Origin: Antedon mediterranea
Lineage: Eukaryota > Echinodermata > Crinoidea > Comatulida > Antedonidae
Assembly: GCF_964355755.1 (NCBI RefSeq)
Contig: NC_092677.1
Coordinates: 23,842,101-23,906,100, forward strand
DNA length: 64,000 nucleotides
Direction: 5' to 3'
Shown here piece after piece: positions 1-11,110 of the stretch. A program made the position numbers and the translations under genes. The notes under the pieces were generated by a model that saw only the letters and a program-made list of their open reading frames with translations, did no database searches and was not told where the DNA came from. Every line of letters begins with the position of its first letter. Position 1 is the first letter of the stretch.

Positions 1-1271
1 AGTCAGGGGGAAATTTGAAATTACGTATTGCATTAAAATTGGGACGACCCCACAAAAGAAAACATGTTATATTGAATGTTTTAAGAAAACACTAATACTG
101 TACTAAAAATACACGAGAAAGAGATTAGTAGGCTGCAGGTTCTGTGTTGTCGAAACTTCTGTGTTCTGAGTCCTGACACTGACAGACGTTTGTTTGGTAC
201 GAAGATGATGTCAATTTACGGGTCAAGTGGCAATATTATGGGATATATTGAATTCTTGATCGGTGTTGGTGTTTTTTTTTTATTCTGTTGGTGGTCGAAT
301 CGTTCAAAAGCCCTATACTCAATCTGTCATATTAGATGCTTCACGAGAAACCCGAACTGTTCGTTATGTTTCTTCTCATTGGCTATCCCACTGTGATACA
401 GACATTCATATTAGGGATCATATCATAAATGCGTTCGCTTTATCTTAACTATATCTATATTTTCAAAAGTTATTAATAAAAAACTGGCATAACCAAAACT
501 GATTAGGTATCACGTCCGTACTGAAAACAGTGATTCAATCAGGTTTGTTGCTGTGAAAGATGGGTTGTGTACAGTAGGTTCACTAGATAAGTTACTAAAA
601 ACTAACTGTTTAATACCTAAAATTTAGATAATATCTAGTATGTTATATTATAGTATTATTGAATAAATTCGAAAAACATTAATCGAAATTTAATTTTTGT
701 TTTACCATTAATGTTAAACCGGGAACGTAATTTTAATTACCAGACTTAAGTTTAAAGAGATGAAGGTAAAACACAATCACTTGTTATTATTTAAAAATAA
801 AAGTAAAACAATTTCAGTACATTTAAAACTATTGAGATGGATGGATCTCAACATTCTGGAACATTACGGTACCTAATTAATGCCTGAAGTTTATTACATT
901 TCACATTAATTAAAACTCAGAGGCATTTGTAATACAATTGATAGTAGTATAGTCATATTAATGTATACAAACTACACACAATTAATCACAATGATCTGAG
1001 GCTGAAATTATGGAAATATAATATTTATATGAAAGCTACTATGCAAAAGGTGTAGGCCTATTGCAGTTTATTTGACCTTGTTGACGTCATACAGATATTA
1101 AAAAAACATATTTGCTGATAAAATGGTTAAATTTGGGAAGCATTTGGCAATATAGGCTGTATTATATTGATCAATAATTTCCTCTATAAAGGCAAATCTC
1201 ATAACATCATAGACCTGTTTTTCTTGGCCTATTTCCGTGATATGTTGCACTCCTTATGCTATCAAATCTGT
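1..1271. other. Intergenic, no gene seen
   Basis: AT-rich sequence with no convincing coding frame. A short segment near 35-66 resembles one near 5757-5790 (both read roughly ttgggacga.cccaca), so it is probably an old dispersed repeat. Nothing else is recognisable. Confidence 0.5.
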
Positions 1272-1384
1272 TTGACAAAAAAGTGTGATTACCCAAATAT
1301 GATAGTGACACTACCAAATATGGTAGTGATATGGGCACATCACATTTTCATCACATAAAGTTTGATAGTGCAGTGCTTTATAGT
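1272..1384. repeat. Degraded copy of MITE family B
   Basis: It contains the family motifs AAATATGGTAGTGATATG, GGGCACATCACATTTT and CATAAAGTTTGATAGTG, which recur at 5148-5309, 13535-13656 and 29557-29685. The copy at 29557 is the most complete and shows the inverted ends; this one has lost its outer ends. Confidence 0.6.
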
Positions 1385-2597
1385 GTAATATATGACTGGC
1401 CAAACTGTCGTTTATTGGGAAAGAAAGATTAAAAGGTATATAACACTGAAACAATCTCTCTCAATATATTATTGAAACACAATATTCCATCTGTTTATGA
1501 AATGTTTAGACTGAATTTTTTTTTTCAAGAATTAAGAAAAGCAAAGACAAAATGTTAAAAATTGTATATATGAATATTTATTGTTATATTCCAAAATGTA
1601 TTTTTAGTGGAGACAGGCGCGGCACTACGTTTATGTCATCAGATGATTCTTGTTGTCACATAATGCTTTGTTTTTCTTCTCTTTTTTTATTGTGTATGTT
1701 TCATATGGACATTTGAATTGAATTAGAGAGCTTAAGGTTAGGACTAAAATATCTCTCTAGTTAAAAAAGAGATATCTCTAAATATTAGAAACAGTATCTG
1801 AATAAAAAAACTATATTTGGGTAATAATTTCCCCCAAATATACCACTTTGGCGCACTATAGTAAAAATTGTAGATATTGCAGTCAGTTCTCACCTGGATT
1901 ACCAATACTCCAGGTGTGCAAAAAATTCGGTTGTTAGTCATGATTGTTCGTGCAACCGAACGTCAGTAGGAAGTGTGTTGTTTTACCTCAAAGTAAAATG
2001 CCGAATATTCTTTCCCGTTCGGCGTTATTCAACTGTACATTTTCCTGTTCCTGTGCACTGTACTAGGAAATTATTAAAAGTTCATTTTTGATACGTATGT
2101 TTCTATTTATTTCTCCCGCAGAAATACAACTGAATCCGTTTACTGTGGTATAACTGTACTTTATATTGACAATTTAGTATTACAGGTTGAATTTACTTTA
2201 CGCAATACAAGCGTTTCCGAAATAGATTACCTTTACTATTATAGCTTCATTACGGTAATCAACAGTGAAAAAGGAGAGCAATAATGGTTGAGAAACCCAC
2301 TTAAATCCGCGGGTGCCGGGCAGAAAACGGTATTTTCCGTCCCCTCTAACCTCTCACCTACGAGGCTGCATCTCTCAAAATTACGTAATTAAACCGCAAT
2401 TTTCCCTGAAATTATGTTTTACGTTCTGTTTCGCAAAAATTGCTGAATCTGGGTGGGCTGTACATTTTGATATGACCATAAGGCCATTACTGAATTCGAA
2501 TGCTCGTAACGATTTTATTTCATGACAATTATTATCAATATGACTGCAACTGCAGCATAGGCACCAATGCTATAATACTGTAATCATTATCACTATT
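1385..2597. other. Intergenic, no gene seen
   Basis: Mostly AT-rich. The stretch 2275-2540 is of mixed composition and free of obvious repeats, so it could be a regulatory element, but no motif cluster decides this. Confidence 0.35.
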
Positions 2598-2690
2598 AAT
2601 TTCATTTCATTTCATTTATTTATTCGAAATAAAAAATGTCATGGGGCCTCAAAAGAAACAAATGGAGGCCCCTGAAGAATTTAATTACAT
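2598..2690 (-). mobile_element. 3' end of a non-LTR retrotransposon (LINE-type tail)
   Basis: On the plus strand the segment opens with repeated TTTCA followed by TTTATTTATTCG. Read on the minus strand this is CGAATAAATAAATGAAATG, a short-repeat tail of the kind that ends 5'-truncated LINE insertions. The same type of tail occurs at 19303-19481, where target-site repeats are visible. No coding part is preserved. Confidence 0.5.
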
Positions 2691-4511
2691 ATAATTATTT
2701 ATCAATATACAATAGGCCTATACATTTAAAACTGGCCATGATAACCATCATCCTATTATCCGCAATGTCTGATTAAAACCCACGAACCGTTATCATTATC
2801 AACCATTAGGCCTACTATAAAGTATCATGATGTATCGTCATTATCATTAACGTCATCATCATCATCATCTTCGTTTGATCAACATCGTTGTCATTATTAT
2901 CATTATTTCCTTCACTAATATAGTTTTACCATATTATTATCTTGCTTATCAATATTATCATTGCCAGACATCATCTTTATACTTTCTCATATCATCTGGA
3001 TATTGCATGGCAATGAAGACGACATGATGACGTCAATCAAGCAACAAAAACACTATCATCAATATCTTTATTTGCATCATCATCATCAGCACCGTAATAC
3101 ATTTTTGCGCATCTCTTTTAGGCAGTTATATTCAAGAGAACGAAAGTATTAGGAAACAGTTACCATTCCGTATAGGTTACTAAGGACTGGGCATGCTCAC
3201 GCACCAACGCACGTCTGGAAAAAGAGAGTCTATGAAAACATTTTCTGATAAATATTAAATCCATGCAGATGGTACAGTAGTCTGTAAGATAAACAATGAC
3301 TTCGTTTTGGCTGTCGACCTCGGCCGGTATTATAATAATTCACTGTCAGCAAATGGTCCAAAATATTTCTTCCTTTATGGTCATTTTTGGTTATCAGATG
3401 CCGGAGGTCCAATCATTATCGTCAGATGTTGAACATTTTCAGCAGCAGTAAAATCGACATAAATAGAAAAAGGCAGAAATTATTGATAATAAATAATATT
3501 GTTTCATACTTTATTAGACAGAACATAAAAGCAAAAAAAAAAAATTCTTATTGTGCCGTCACAAAGTCGAGCAGCGTTTTTTGTAAGAAATGTTATTGTT
3601 TATATTCATTCATTGGTATTACTTTATCATTAAATGTTTATATTCATTTTTATTATTTTATCATCATTACGATTATAATCCACATATCATATTTATGCAT
3701 GCCTTGTTTACTAAATCTTATTCGTAGATATTTTTTCTTTCTCGAATTCATCGATTTGTCTCTTATTTAAAATTCATTTTTAGGATGCTTAATAAATCTT
3801 ATTATTTTAAATATGTTTTAACATTTAAGTGTCTGACATCATGTTAAAGGCTCGACAAAATGGAGACTATATATTTAAAGGAACCAGAATATTTTTAAAT
3901 AACGGCCGAGATAATTATGAAATTGGGTTAATTATCGTTTAGCATACTAAACATTATTTGTTAGCTACACTATTTATTATTATTTAAAAAGACAAAGAAC
4001 AAAAAACTTGTACCCTGTGAATTATTGGTGTTTAGGTATCGTAATGTCTTATAACCGCCATGCAGACATCGTGTCTGTCATTCCCCCCATTTCATATCAA
4101 CCCACAATTAGTCATTATTCATATTATATTGCATATCTCATTAATTTAACCTAACTATAACATTTACCATTTGTAAGATAGTTGATGTTTTCCATTTTTA
4201 TTTATGTTAGAAATGAAACGCATTTTCTTTCGATAGGGAATTAAATTGGATGTGTTCGAATTAATTTTGTTTTGTCAGAATTCGAATTCTTTTCGGTATT
4301 TAATGTAAAATAATATAATTCCATTAAAAAATAAAAACATTATACAATTAATAATGAAAATAAGTGAATGAGTGGCTGACAATAAGAGTAAGTGTAATTG
4401 TTTAATTTGTGTTTGTATCTTTAAAATCTAAAACGCTGTCCTATACTTAACAGTTGAAACTAAAAAATAAAATCAGTGCAGAAGGAAAATGTGTAGATCA
4501 CATTTTAAATT
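2691..4511. other. Intergenic, with ATC-rich simple sequence
   Basis: 2830-3100 is rich in TCA/ATC runs (simple sequence). The rest is AT-rich with no gene visible. The open frame at 3387-3770 is made of low-complexity AT-rich codons and looks like chance. Confidence 0.4.
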
Positions 4512-4885
4512 TTAAGTGTTAAATGTATGAAACGCCATATGTGCCACATTTTATCTTTACTAATTAAGTCGAAACACTGTCTAGAAACTAGCAATGGAAA
4601 ACTGCTAGAAATATACATTCCATAGGTTAGGTTCTGAAGGAATTGTTTGTTTTCAGATCATTTATAAGAATGCATCACATGACGGCGTTCATATTTTTTT
4701 TACTGACATTTTTTATAGCTCAAGTATTAAATGTATAAAACGCCATATGTGCCAAATATATCTTTTTATAATTATATTAACTATTTATTACACTAAACAC
4801 TGTCTAGAACCTAGCAATGGAAACCTGCGCGAAATAAACATTCCATAAGGTTAGGTTCCGGAGGAATTGTTTGTTTCCAGATCAA
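4512..4885 (+). repeat. Diverged tandem duplication, period about 204 bp
   Basis: Two copies (about 4512-4667 and 4719-4885) share in order AACGCCATATGTGCCA, AACACTGTCTAGAA, CTAGCAATGGAAA, ACATTCCATA, GGTTAGGTTC and GGAATTGTTTGTTT. The copies differ by many substitutions and small indels, so the duplication is old. No coding frame runs through it. Confidence 0.75.
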
Positions 4886-5147
4886 AGAGTAAAAGGAAGG
4901 AAAATGTCTTCGTCTATAGTTTGTCCTTTAAATATACTTTAATTGATAAATGCCAATCAGGGTCAATACAAGTCAAAGTTCTATATATCGAAGTTCATGT
5001 AGCATCAGGTCACACATGTCAATGGACCCCAATGACATATTAAAATAGCTTTATATTGTTTCTTACGTAAGACAATGTATATAGCCTACTTTTTTTCACC
5101 ACGGAAAAATTCGTTTATCTTGCAGTTGGCTGCCAATTATTGTTGTA

Positions 5148-5309
5148 TTCTAGTGCGCGCAAAATAACGTTAATAAAAATATGTGATGTGCCCAAATATG
5201 GTAGTGAAATAATCAAATATGGTAGTGATATGACATCATCATGTCCATATATTGGCACATCACATTTTTTGTCACATAAACTTTGATAGTGTATATACAG
5301 TGCTTTAGA
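5148..5309. repeat. Copy of MITE family B
   Basis: It carries ATGTGATGTGCCCAAATATGG, the direct repeat AAATATGGTAGTGA twice, then CATCATCATGTCCATATATTGG and CATAAACTTTGATAGTGT. These correspond motif by motif to the complete copy at 29557-29685 in the opposite orientation. Confidence 0.65.
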
Positions 5310-7922
5310 ATGTCTTGAAATCAAATTTACTAAATATTGATGCAAGGAAAATAGCGGTTTAGCTAATGCTGATGTAAATATAAAAAGTTTGCATCTCCGA
5401 TTCCACATGCTATCGTAATATCCTATTTTCAATTTTGCAGTATCATCCAAATTCTATAATATAGTGTCACATAATACCACATGTTTTACGTTACGTTAAC
5501 TTATTTAACTTTTTCATAAGTACGTTTTTTTTAAATCAATTTTTATCGTCAGTTTACTGCCATCGACATATTTTAATTAATTGTATTTTTAAAAATGTAT
5601 ATGAATGTAAATGTGGTTACTTCTTAACATCAAAATAATATTAGTCTTATGTATATACTGTTCAAAAGATATGTATTTTTTTAACAATGTACCTTATAAA
5701 TAAGAGAATTATATAAATGTGCATATATACATATATTATTTATATTTATAGAACTATAATAAAAGTGGGACGAACCCACACAAGACAAAAAAAAACTTAT
5801 GGGACAGGATTCACATGTGATACATGTTACAACATATCATAGACTTTGCCTATGGTGTTTAACATATGTCATCTTTGAATACCGGTATTTTATTCATTTG
5901 TTTTAAATAGGAAATGAGTAGGGGCCTAATTTGTTTTTTTGGTTACACAATTAGTTTGTTATTGACAATTAGTTTGTTAGTATCATTTTGCTATTTTGTA
6001 TTACCTGAATAGATTTATATATAGTTTAAGCAGGAAGAGTGAATTTCACTCTTCTCTGAATTAACAGTGCACAACGGAGAAATCTGAATTACAGTTAGTA
6101 GGCCTAATAGTAGCTCAAACTTCTTTGAAATTACATAAATAGTGCATGAAAGCCGTTCATTGGAACTTGTTTATTAATAAAAAAATAACAGAAATATGTT
6201 CTATTTTATTCACAGAATAAGTATCAATTAAGACTGGCAATTGTTTCCCTTAGTTTGTAACGAGATATGAATAAGTACAATAATAATCGAATAAAGGACA
6301 ACGTCACTTCCGTTTTACTTCCGGTGTAAGTCGATGACTTGGTAACAAAGTCGTCTATTTTTGTCTGACTTACAAGTGCGATTAACAAAATTCTTTTGCA
6401 CAAGGAGGACAGAATACAGTATTTTGCGTGTTCATTTAAAATTGTCTGATATTAAGTAATTATGAGTGTTGTCATTTCCAATCATTTCACCTTTCTTTCG
6501 CTCAAGGATGGCGCATGCCTTGTCTGAAGTTTGCATTACAAAACTATGCATTGGTGGTGCGGGGAAACTATCGAGTAAAAAAAGTCATTTTGCGCGCTCA
6601 GCATCATGTGCCTGCGCGGAATGACATTTTTACTCCATGCGCGTAGTCTAGTGAAGGAAATGGCGCTAGCTTTTAGCTTTAATAACAGTATTTTCTTGAC
6701 TTGAAGATGGAACAGCGCTTTCAAAAATACGTTTACGCCTTCCTCAGAGTAATTTTTGTTACGTTAAACATAATAATTAATTTTCGTTGTCTAGGCCATA
6801 TCATTTTGAAAAATATGTTCCATAGTAGGCCTATTGCTAAGACTATAAAAGAATAATTATTACTAAAAAAATTTTCTTTATAAGAATTTTGCGATTCTTA
6901 GTTAGAAAAAAAGTATTGAAATACGGACAAGTCGAAATGTTTTACTTGTTTCAAGAAATATTTTACTTGAAGCAAGTTTTTTTTTTATTAATGATAACCG
7001 AAATTTGTCTGTGTGAAACCGGCAAAAAAAATTATCGATCAATAATTTTGTCCCCTATGGTGAGCTATTTTGTAAACTTACATAGAACTTTGGAACACTC
7101 CTATTGAGTATTAATTGCATACACTTTCCTATGAATTTTTAACGTCGATATGTTTAAAACATGCAATGTTCAGCATGAATTAACATTTATTTAATGCTAT
7201 AGGGGACACCCCTATTAAGTGACACTTTCTTGGATGTCTTCTTAATATAGGTTCTACTCCATGGTTGTTTTACAGGAGGTATCCGCTTCATAGGTGTGTC
7301 ACCTGAATATTGCATATCTCTGTAAAGTGGAAGTCAAATGTTTGGTAATGATTTATTTCAGACAAACGCCTACACTGTTCTATGATTTACTCTTTTAGTT
7401 TACTGCTATACAATTGCATGTATAAACTGTAACAGACTAGACTAGTTTACTTTATTACAGTTATTAAAATAATTATGTCGCGTCAGCATGTGTTACGTCA
7501 TAAATAGATTTAGAAGAATAGGGATGTTATACATATGAATTGTCTGGATGATACACAATGACACCCTTTCCAAACAAAAAAATAGTACATTGGTCTTTTA
7601 ATTGACAAAAATGTCTGGCAAAAAAAAATTGTATTCTCACAGATTTTTGCCGGTCCACATTTGGCATTGAATGGGAATCGAAATGACAACAATAAGTTCG
7701 TTGAACGAATCTAGGCCTTTTAATGAGTCACTTGTATAGGGTCATTCCTCTTTTTTTGGCCTCGGTAGGAGGTTGTTCCCGCCGCAGTTGCATTCGGATC
7801 GCCTTTCTGCCACAAACTGAAAATGTGGTCAAGACAACAGTTTCTACGATTTCCATTTCACAGCGTGAATATCCTAATTTTCTATTATAGTCTTGTATTT
7901 ATGCGTTGTTTTCAATACCACA
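5310..7922. other. Intergenic, no certain gene
   Basis: AT-rich. 6300-6740 and 7740-7870 are closer to balanced composition; the second lies just upstream of the small open frame at 7923 and could be its promoter. No repeat family or RNA gene was recognised. Confidence 0.35.
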
Positions 7923-8138
7923 ATGGCGACAAACAAAATCGGAAGTAGTTTAATAGCACAACTGAACTATATAAGACGGCCTAAAAACGAACGTACGCCT
8001 AATTATATCTTATCTGTAATCAACGAAAGTGGAATGAAAAGTATAGGCCTAATGCGTCTTCATGATACTGGAGAACTCCAGACACAGTACCGAGAATCGG
8101 GTGCTCTACCCATAATATGCAATTTAGCCTACTATTAA
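7923..8138 (+). CDS. Candidate small protein, 71 residues, unrecognised
   Basis: An open frame begins at ATG 7923 in a strong start context (A at -3, G at +4) and encodes 71 residues of mixed, non-repetitive composition starting MATNKIGSS. I do not recognise it: no signal peptide, no membrane segment, no known motif. Its upstream flank is less AT-rich than average. Downstream are an AG/GTAAGT donor at 8176/8177, an acceptor after TTTTTAG at 8262 and a donor CCG/GTAAGT at 8340, which could belong to a spliced transcript carrying this frame. Frames of this length also arise by chance in 64 kb, and the octamer TAGGCCTA, found all over the non-coding DNA here, lies inside it. A chance frame is at least as likely as a gene. 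Confidence 0.2.
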   Translation: MATNKIGSSLIAQLNYIRRPKNERTPNYILSVINESGMKSIGLMRLHDTGELQTQYRESGALPIICNLAYY

Positions 8139-8262
8139 GTTAGGCTGCAACACAAAATATTTACCACTTTACATTAGGTAAGTTCTATAAAGATAATAAA
8201 AAATTACTTTAAAGAATGCCCTTAAGAAATAGTTCGTTATTACTAAATTTTTAATTTTTAGG

Positions 8263-8340
8263 ATGATATAGAAATTAAACTGGGCCAATTATAGAAGAAA
8301 TAATGCTTACAATGTCCATTCCAGTCCAACAAAAATACCC
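8263..8340 (+). other. Candidate non-coding exon between good splice signals
   Basis: A T-rich tract ending TTTTTAG precedes 8263, and a consensus donor GTAAGT begins at 8341. All three plus frames of the 78 bp segment contain stops, so if real it is untranslated. A second good donor (AG/GTAAGT) sits at 8176/8177, which would define an 86 bp intron. Confidence 0.2.
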
Positions 8341-9034
8341 GGTAAGTTCGGGCAACATTTTAAACCACCATCTACCACACCATGTTTGGATAAATTCTTT
8401 GAAATACTATATAAACTAGGCATAAATTTATACCTAATTAGATATCCTTGACCTCATAGTTAGACTCTATTGTTATATAATTCCCGACAAACCCCTTAAA
8501 ATGATCTGAATAGGTCTAATAAGCGTACGTAGTTAATTAAGTGTACGTTTTCATGAAATATATCTGTAAAAAAACACTGATTTTTTCCTTGTTCTGTCTG
8601 CAAACCATAAGTACGCATTGTATACGATTGATTCTGGCGGAGTCGGAATTTGTTGATGCATGTGATTTACAATATCATGTTTTCAGATACTTAAAGATTA
8701 TCGTCTGTGTAACCATTGAGTGAAGTTTAATATTATTAGCAAAGTCATTATCATTGATTGCGATGAATTTGTAAATTATGTATGATTACAGTCTGTGTCG
8801 AAACCAAATATCTTTTTAAAAACAATTGCTTAATAGTACGATTCTAATTAAATACTTTTAATTGCGAGTATGACAACATTGAAAATAAACCAACGTAACT
8901 AGAAGAACCACTTACTTCTTCTCATTCATAAACTGTGTACTGGTAATTCAATTGTTTGATTGTATTATTTCAAAAGTATATTCTTGCTTATGAACAATGG
9001 TATTTAGCCTAACTGATTGCCCAAATCATTCGTA
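8341..9034. other. Intergenic, no gene seen
   Basis: AT-rich single-copy sequence with nothing recognisable. Confidence 0.4.
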
Positions 9035-9400
9035 TACTGGTTGATCACGAGCAATCATTACCTACTGGTTGCTTACGAGCAATCGTTATCGTTACCGACT
9101 GGTTGCTCACAAGCAATCGTCAACTGGTTGCTCACGAGCAATCGTTACCGACTGTTTGCTCCTGAGATCATCAACTCGTCACTCACGAGCAACTGTCAAC
9201 TGGTTGCTCGCGAACAATCATCAATTGGTTGCTCACGAGCAATCGTCAATTGGTTGCTCACGAGCAATCGTCAACTGGTTGCTCACGAGCAATCGTCAAC
9301 TGGTGTCTCACGAGCAATCATCAACTGGTTGCTCATGATCAACCGTTAACTGGTCGCCCATGAGCAATAATTGTCTTCCAAGCAATCGGCTGGTCGCTTA
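9035..9400. repeat. Minisatellite, 25 bp unit, about 13 copies
   Basis: The consensus unit is GGTTGCTCACGAGCAATC plus GTCAACT. Each unit carries the inverted pair TTGCTC-AC-GAGCAA, so every repeat can fold into a small hairpin. Copies are most regular at 9190-9310 and decay towards both ends. The open frames through it are periodic artefacts, since 25 is not a multiple of three and the same peptide appears in several frames. Confidence 0.9.
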
Positions 9401-10699
9401 GATAAATCGTATTCGATTAGTCGCTTACGGAAAGAGTTCGAATATTTCCACTTCGTATATCGTTCGTTTCACGAGAATGTGTCTTTTTTATAGGCATATG
9501 CGTGTCCCTTGAATATAGACAGACACAATTTCCCTCGCTCGTTCGTTTTGGAAAGTGTCCCCAGCAAGTGATGTTGGGGTGAACCAAAGAAAGGGGTCTA
9601 TACGTATGTCTGCATGAGAAATCCACTAACTTGATCTCAATGTATTCTACAGTGTTTGTATATTTTCTCTAGTATCTGTTTGCACGACACTGATTTGTCT
9701 TTGGTAAACAGTACTCACAAACACAATGACGTTACAATCGCTTAGCACTGAAAAGCTTACAGATTTGCCGATGGTGTTTAACGAGGTAGGCCTACTTGTG
9801 GAAATCTTAACCGTAACGATTGCAGTGTTTAGTGACAAATTGTGATTTTTTTTGTTTGCATTTTACTGGAACAGCCCCTATTCAAAGTTTTCAAAAGTAT
9901 TAACAGAGATTGTTAAGGATTCCTAACAAAGGGTACTGCAATACCAAAGCGAGATATAGTTATACGCCAATGGTAATACTATAGTTGATTGTGCTGTTTG
10001 AATATGTTTTATTCTGAAAGGTAGACCTGTATAAACGTTCTCAGAACAGTTGTACGGCACAGGTGGTAGTTTACCTAAAGGCAATACATTCACGTGTATC
10101 GTATTCCATATGTAGTATTGGTAAGACTTGACACTAGGACTGAGAATGGGGTATTTTCAGCAACTTTCAATTCTAGCCCGAGGCCCGACTTCGATACAAA
10201 TTCGGCCATCGATGCAGAATTGTTTATCGCAGCTGAGGCGGATAACGATCATAACTATAACGAAATACCTTCCCAATTTAGACTTTATGGATGAACAGAA
10301 AATCAGTCAGAATCTGTGTTAAGTTACGGTTCCGTAGGTACTGTAATGTTTTCCCCTCAAACCCGTATAAAGAAGTTCTATCTATTACATCAACGCAAAC
10401 AACTTGCTATTGGTACGATAATGCAATATAAGTCAAACAAACTATTTAAAGAGTTTACATCTGTAGTTTCTTCTGATATTTCTCAAAAGATTGCGATGTT
10501 TTGAAGAAAATGCACTTCTTTTTACAGTTATTACACCCCATAACAACACACGCTTGACTGTGCGTATTCACTTCTGATTTTCCACATGGGTGATGTTCTA
10601 CATTGTTGTATGGCCATCCAATCATTGCCTAATTTGACATTTTTCAAGACGGCTTCTACTTTCTTTTCAATCTTTTGTAACGTGATCGTTGAGCCACAA
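9401..10699. other. Intergenic, with one weak coding-like stretch
   Basis: 10145-10294 is open on the plus strand and of ordinary amino-acid composition, preceded by TATTTTCAG that could act as a splice acceptor. It has no in-frame ATG and no recognisable motif, so I do not call it a gene. The remainder shows nothing. Confidence 0.3.
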
Positions 10700-11110
10700 C
10701 AAAAGTGTTTTTCATTGGTATTCCGTTTCGAGTGGAATCATTTAATTAAACAACAAGAATGTATAGTTTGCAATAGGTATAACGAAAATCAGTTTCCTTG
10801 CATAAAACGTTATTAAACTTTATGCCAATTTATGAACAAATTTGAATTGCATAATACATCTCCAAAAGTAAAACTTTCACTTTTGGGAAGAGTGGAATTT
10901 CTTTCCCGGTTTTTAACATCAACTTTCCTTAAACAACAAGATATACTTTGCAATAGGTATAACAAACATCTTGCATACAACGTTAATAAACTTTATGCCA
11001 ATTTATGGACAAATTTAAATGGCATATACCGTATACATCTCCAAAAGTAAAAATGTTCACTGTTTGGAAATTTGGAATTTCTTCACCGGTTTTCTAACGT
11101 CAACTTTCCT
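10700..11110 (+). repeat. Tandem duplication, period about 184 bp, 2.3 copies
   Basis: AAACAACAAGAATGTATAG (10747) recurs as AAACAACAAGATATAC (10931). TTTGCAATAGGTATAAC, AAACTTTATGCCAATTTATG and ACATCTCCAAAAGTAAAA recur in the same order. A third partial copy ends in CGGTTTTCTAACGTCAACTT near 11088. The copies are diverged. Confidence 0.8.

Noticed and set aside
3387-3770. 127-codon plus-strand frame, the longest outside known genes
   Set aside because: Composition is that of AT-rich DNA (Ile, Tyr, Phe, Lys, Asn), with no domain and no strong start.
9017-9349. Two overlapping plus-strand frames encoding periodic peptides
   Set aside because: They follow the 25 bp minisatellite through several frames, so the periodicity is of DNA, not protein.
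9035-9400. CRISPR-like array
   Set aside because: Units are contiguous with no unique spacers, and the rest of the window is clearly animal DNA.
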